Source: Saccoglossus kowalevskii (Eukaryota; Hemichordata; Enteropneusta; Harrimaniidae). Taken from it: 64,000 nucleotides of DNA. A program made the position numbers and the translations under genes. The stretch is from positions 96,579 to 160,578 of the forward strand of contig NW_003141821.1 in the NCBI RefSeq assembly GCF_000003605.2. Reading direction: 5' to 3'. The notes below the pieces were generated by a model, which saw nothing but the letters and a program-made list of their open reading frames with translations, did no database searches and was not told the DNA's origin. Numbering within the stretch: the stretch's first letter is position 1; each line of letters opens with the position of its first letter. Shown here piece by piece: positions 59,562 to 64,000 of this stretch.

Positions 59562-60640
59562 AATTTTGAGATTTTATTTTTTTATAATTCCGCCCTACCT
59601 ACATTTGATCCGACGCCTATGTAAGTCCCGTTCAAATCTCGCGTAAGTAACAGCCAATCACAGCCCCCCTTTTATACAGGCTGTCGGTTGCTTACTTTTC
59701 AGTGTATACGGGCAACCTTTCTGTACATTATATTTTGCCCACTTGAATAAACCATTAATAGAAAATTGCTAGTATATTTTTATTTGCAAAAGAAATTCCA
59801 CAGGATTTTACAATTGTTGTCATTACATTGAATATTTTTTTCACTTCCAACAAATGTGTACACTTCCAGATACATCTTCGCCAGCCAAGGTTTGTTCATT
59901 CAGTCATCGCTTCAATTTTACATCACTGAGCATAATTATCTAGAATGGAAGCAAAAAAAAAAAAAAAATAAGTAAATCGTAATGATTAGAACATAGTAAA
60001 CAATGCAAACTGATTTTAAATTGTATAACGGTCACCGGCCCACGGCATCGACGCAGAAAATTGGAGCAAACAAATATTTCCTGATCAATTGCGATGTGTT
60101 CCAAATAAAAAATATTTTATTCCAGTCCAAATCAGCTCAATTACTTTAATAAAGAGTTATTGTATAATGTACAAAATGTTGATACAATTTGATGAATATT
60201 TACAGCTTCAATACCGTAGACGATTTTGGCCCGATCGTCAACAAAACATCACCCGTCTCCAGGGCAGGCGACTGGAAAAAAACACTGGTGTTCGGTCGAA
60301 CCGGTGGAAACAAAATCAACACTCCCAGAATAACTATACGGAATAACAATCTAAAGTCGAACCATTCGAGTCACAATATTAACATAAAAATGACTTTCGT
60401 TGCATTTGACAATGATAAACTTACCGAAAAGCCGTGTTATTCAAGGTCGCTAACGTCGGTATAATCCGCCATTTTATTTGAGTGTGTTTGCCACCCGGTG
60501 ACGTCATCATGTGCCCAATAGAAGGAGGTATGTGATTCGTTGACTAAAATCGTCGATAGTGGGTCTCGTTGAAATCTCGTTACATAGGCGTCGGATCAGA
60601 TGTAGGTAGGGCGGAATTAAAAAAAATCACAAAATCAAAA
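59558..60640. mobile_element. 1 kb segment between 39-bp inverted repeats
   Basis: 59586-59624 and 60580-60618 are inverted copies with one difference (outer AATTCCGCCCTACCTACAT, inner GATCCGACGCCTATGTAA), extended outward by T-rich/A-rich arms. Inside, on the minus strand, TGACGTCA (60498-60505) precedes CAAATAAAATGGCGG and a strong donor (TTTTCG|gtaagttta) near 60424. The ATGGCG frame closes after 11 codons, while an overlapping ATGACG frame stays open to the donor. It looks like a non-autonomous DNA transposon or one that picked up a promoter and first exon. Confidence 0.6.
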
Positions 60641-60761
60641 TCAAAGTAAAATAATGAGATAAAAGGGCATTAATAACAAAAGTAATAAAAAATAAAATTA
60701 AAATAAGTTTATAGCCAAAATAATTAAAGCCCGTACACTACATCAGATTTTAATCAGATTG

Positions 60762-60811
60762 NNNNNNNNNNNNNNNNNNNNNNNNNNNNNNNNNNNNNNN
60801 NNNNNNNNNNN
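60762..60811. other. Assembly gap (50 N)
   Basis: Fifty N, a default size, cutting the SAP-domain reading frame just after its 22nd codon. Confidence 0.95.
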
Positions 60812-60878
60812 ATAAAACCCCGATTTTACGCAAGAAGTCTTTGAGCTGTGGCGCGGTCAGTCTGTCGAAGTCAGCCAT
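60812..60878 (-). CDS. Start of a SAP-domain-like protein, cut by a gap
   Basis: From the ATG at 60878 the minus strand reads MADFDRLTAPQLKDFLRKIG and continues into the gap. The L-T-x-x-Q-L-K-x-x-L-R-K-x-G pattern is the first helix and turn of a SAP domain, a DNA-binding motif of chromatin proteins also found at the start of transposon-associated proteins. Beyond the gap no open continuation is seen, so the exon must end within or just after it. Upstream, an AGCAACCGGTTGCT palindrome near 60996 and a G+C-richer 150 bp fit a promoter. Confidence 0.5.
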
Positions 60879-63800
60879 GGTCAAAAACGTGGAAAAAATG
60901 CAACAAATCACTCGAAATTTAACGCACGACACTAGGCACACGCACGATTTAGCGCTATTTTGATTCAAAGCTTGACCTGTATCACATGACTAGCAACCGG
61001 TTGCTAGATAAATTTAACGGTCTCGCGAGATCTCGACCAAAGCGGAAAATAGCCTATTGCCTTGTCCATATTGTAATGTGTGGTTAATTTCGAACAAATT
61101 TTCTGTCGTATAATGGTTCTTTTAGTAGTTGATGATAAATATTTTATTCAGTTTCTGGCATATAATAGAAATGTATAATTATTAAATTTCACTTTTTTAT
61201 ATAATTTGAGTACATATGGGACAGGGAAACATTTATCGTTTATAAAATTATAAACACGGCCGGCCATTGACAAAACATAGAACGACCCAAAACGCGCCAA
61301 ATAACCCCAAAACAAACCCAAAACCGAGCCAAAAGGACCAAAAACTACACGAACGAGTAACAAACGAACCAAAATTCACCACAAAATCAAAAAAACGTGA
61401 ACGATCAATCATTTTGAAAGGATACATTGAACTGGCAGTTGGGGGCGCTGTCCCAGAACGACACAATGAAAAGATGTAAATAATGAATCAATTAATAAAT
61501 AAATAACAATCTCATGATAATATAAGTAAGTAAATAATAAATAATTTTAACACAATAAACCTAATGCATAATAATTTTAAGTAATAAATAAATCGCAACG
61601 AAATAAACACTACTAGATAATTATTAAGAAGTAATCAGTAAATAAAGTCTGAACCTACTATTTTCAAGCTGTGCTGGAAATGGAAAAACAAACAAAAGTA
61701 AAAAAAAATGTCTAGTGAGAATAAAAAACTGTAAAATTACATTATAATTAAAAAGCGCTATTTACCATGTTGCCCGGTGTCGCCCGGCATGTAACTTAAA
61801 ATGGAGGGATATTACAACGCGTTTTTCACAAAGATATCACGCGTTGTAACTTGTGATCACAGCGCTCATCACGCATCAAAACGCGCAAAAGCGTGTCAAG
61901 TGAAACGTTATGTCGATTTTGTCTGCGTCATACCTGGTGGCCGCCATTTGTCATGCTTTCTACTGGTTGGTTAAATGCGTCCGTGCAACAAAATGATTTT
62001 AACACTATTTTCATGTGTCACAATGCACTAATAGAGAATACCCGTGTTTACATTGATATAACCCGGAACACTCAAAGGGAGAAAAGGAGTACATCGATCA
62101 TAATGAGAAGACCGCGATTGATCATGTGTTACATTAGCCCCGCAATAATTCACCCATGCCACGTGATACGTTGACTGATATGATACCAAGCATGCCAAAT
62201 GATGCCAGCTCAATACGATACACAGACTATTTACCATTATGCCTACAGACTCCGTATTCAATTAAAACGGTATATATATTATTAGTTCGTGCGACTATCT
62301 GAAGCAGTTGGCTTATGAGTTCGCCTGGCGTCTCCTTAAAGATGAGAAGATTATTTCAGATCTCAAGTAAAATGTATGTTACTCTCTCATCAAGTACTAG
62401 TATTGCTCTTGGTAAACGATTATTTGCTGGTGAAAGTTACTTTCATGCCGCGCAATCTGTTAGGGCGATGTCATGCTGTTACGGCTGCCGTAATAATTCA
62501 CATGACTACATGTTTTAGTACATACAACATGTAGAGCAGTTTCACTGCCACAGGTTACGAATCGCCAGTGGTTATGCTATTCTTAAAACAGGTGATATCT
62601 TAATTTCCACATCGCGGTGAATTATATAGGTAAAAAGTTACAGTGATCATTCCGGTCAAGCAGCACAACTACGACGAACTAGCCACAAAGTCCACGAGAC
62701 AAGGCCGAACAGCTGATCAAAGTAAAGAAAATGACGACAAAACAACGATTGTAGCCTTTAGTATCAAAACCATTAATTCGGGTAATAAGGTATTCTGTTA
62801 TTTAACATAAACAGCATTACTTGAGTGTACGACTGACTGACGTGTGGCATGACGGGAAACTCGTATTAGATGTTCTCTGTATTGATTCCTAAGATCTGGG
62901 GGGAAAGCAAATGGACAACTGTACCTTGAAAATACCCTTTTACTACTTGTTCTACGTGTTTCCCTGAAGGTAAATTGTACGACGTATTCAGTGCGTGATT
63001 GAATTAAATCACTTTTCAAATATTGTGATATTTTTTATTCCATGCAGCAATTACAAAATTTAATCTCACGTTTTTTCAATAGGATAGTGACATAGTTACC
63101 GTGTGTATTACACACTGGACAGATGCAGTCAACGTCAACCGATATATGTGTCCAATTATATAATATATTTGGGACAATATAATACAGGAAAAGTGACACC
63201 ATACATATACTTTGTGCCGCAGTAAAAATGCTTTAATTATGTGGCATTAGATATGCCCAGAAGCCCAATAGCTATGCTCATTCACATAAAGTTTACAGCT
63301 GGTGTTTATATGGGAATTAAACGGAAAGACATAAAACATTTTTTACACGTGACGGGGTATCCTAGATTTCATGATATAAATTGCAGTTTATGGAAAAATT
63401 ATCTATGCCAGGAGCGTTGTTTGTTGTGACGTATCATTCATGCGAGAATAACAAGACGATTTCTGACTGCGTTGTCTCCCGTTACATAAAAAAAAAACGT
63501 GACTCCAGTGACAAGGGAGATCTTCTTAAACATGAAAGTAGTTTTTTTTTTTTTTTTTCCGTTCATTTCAAAATTTGTAAAAAACCAAATGTCACTACTA
63601 CAGGTAAAGCTTTGAATATCACAGCTAGACTCTAAATCTATCAATTGCTTACCGCAAATTAATTCATTGAAATTACGCCAAAAACTAAATACTAGTTGTT
63701 TTCGGAAAACATTACAATTTCACTTGGCCGTCTTTTAAGTTAGCCATGGGCCAATTTATTGTTTGCTGATGTATTATATTTGTGTATTAGTGTCTTTATC

Positions 63801-64000
63801 ATTTTATTATTAATTTATTTGCATACGTACATATATTCATTACGATTTTTTATTTATTTAAGTTCCTTGTGGTGACTTCTTCTGGGACATGAGAACAGCA
63901 CCCCAGCATTATTGTCAGTCAAGACTTCGTCGAAGAAACATGGTCATAACTTTGCGCAACTTTCTTTCAAATTGTTTTATTTTCCAAGTCAATATTCTAT
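60879..64000. other. No recognised gene; low-complexity and palindromic spots
   Basis: 61270-61405 on the plus strand is almost free of T and poor in G (repeating CCAAAA, AACGA and CCCAAAA-like runs), which keeps frames open on both strands. TTACAACGCGT and ACGCGTTGTAA (61812-61849) form an inverted repeat. A 73-codon minus-strand frame at 62798-63019 is arginine-rich (KRVFSRYSCPFAFPPDLRNQ) but has no family I can name. The last kilobase shows only AT-rich sequence and homopolymer runs. Confidence 0.4.

Overview
The window is AT-rich animal genomic DNA: no operons, intron-scale spacing between exons, and a very high load of interspersed repeats. The make-up (CTGTRAAA-ended miniature elements, arrays of GGCCGCCAT-containing units, DIRS-type and several LINE fossils, an intronless peptide-receptor-like GPCR) suggests a marine invertebrate deuterostome, most likely a hemichordate close to Saccoglossus. 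That assignment is inference from repeat flavour and protein resemblance. Three runs of N (32957-33006, 45579-46203, 60762-60811) mark a draft assembly.

Host genes are few. (1) The first coding exon of OSCP1 (organic solute carrier partner 1) lies on the minus strand at 12857-12968, with a clean donor site. No other exon was recognised to its left, so 1-12850 is probably a large first intron full of repeats. (2) An intact single-exon class A GPCR lies on the plus strand at 30303-31238. Its upstream region and parts of its body were duplicated about 6 kb downstream (35680-36870); that copy is a pseudogene split by a tRNA-like SINE. (3) A decayed C2H2 zinc-finger gene at 50712-51530 has a partial second copy split by an RTE-type LINE tail (51640-52315). 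(4) Weaker candidates are a small secreted-type reading frame (18139-18565, minus) and the start of a SAP-domain protein cut by a gap (60812-60878, minus).

Mobile DNA dominates. 0-12.8 kb: TA-flanked miniature elements of two families, one of them split by a 1.1 kb element whose empty site survives as a related copy 2.4 kb away. 13.4-15.5 kb: a piggyBac-like CpG-rich MITE, two foldbacks and a broken LINE. 19.8-24.95 kb: a broken but nearly full-span DNA element on the minus strand encoding about 1,200 residues of a large, widely amplified and poorly characterised family, with what looks like a FEN1/XPG-like nuclease core, bracketed by 47-bp inverted repeats. 26.5-27.7 kb: a 1.2 kb repeat built of units about 145 bp long. 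32.7-33.2 kb: an element with 106-bp terminal inverted repeats. 37.9-39.4 kb: a tandem array of units about 490 bp long carrying 5S rRNA-derived segments. 40.5-43.4 kb: a DIRS-like retroelement fossil, followed by a 5'-truncated L1/Tx1-like LINE (43.4-44.9 kb). 45.1-48.2 kb: a LINE that keeps ORF1, the endonuclease and the C-terminus but has lost its reverse transcriptase. 52.3-55.9 kb: an L1-like LINE holding a nested repeat. 59.56-60.64 kb: a 1 kb segment between near-perfect 39-bp inverted repeats with a promoter-like sequence inside.

The candidates most worth following are the nuclease-like transposon at 20-24 kb, the 5S-bearing tandem array, the nested-insertion/empty-site pair and the assembly overlap around the 625-N gap.
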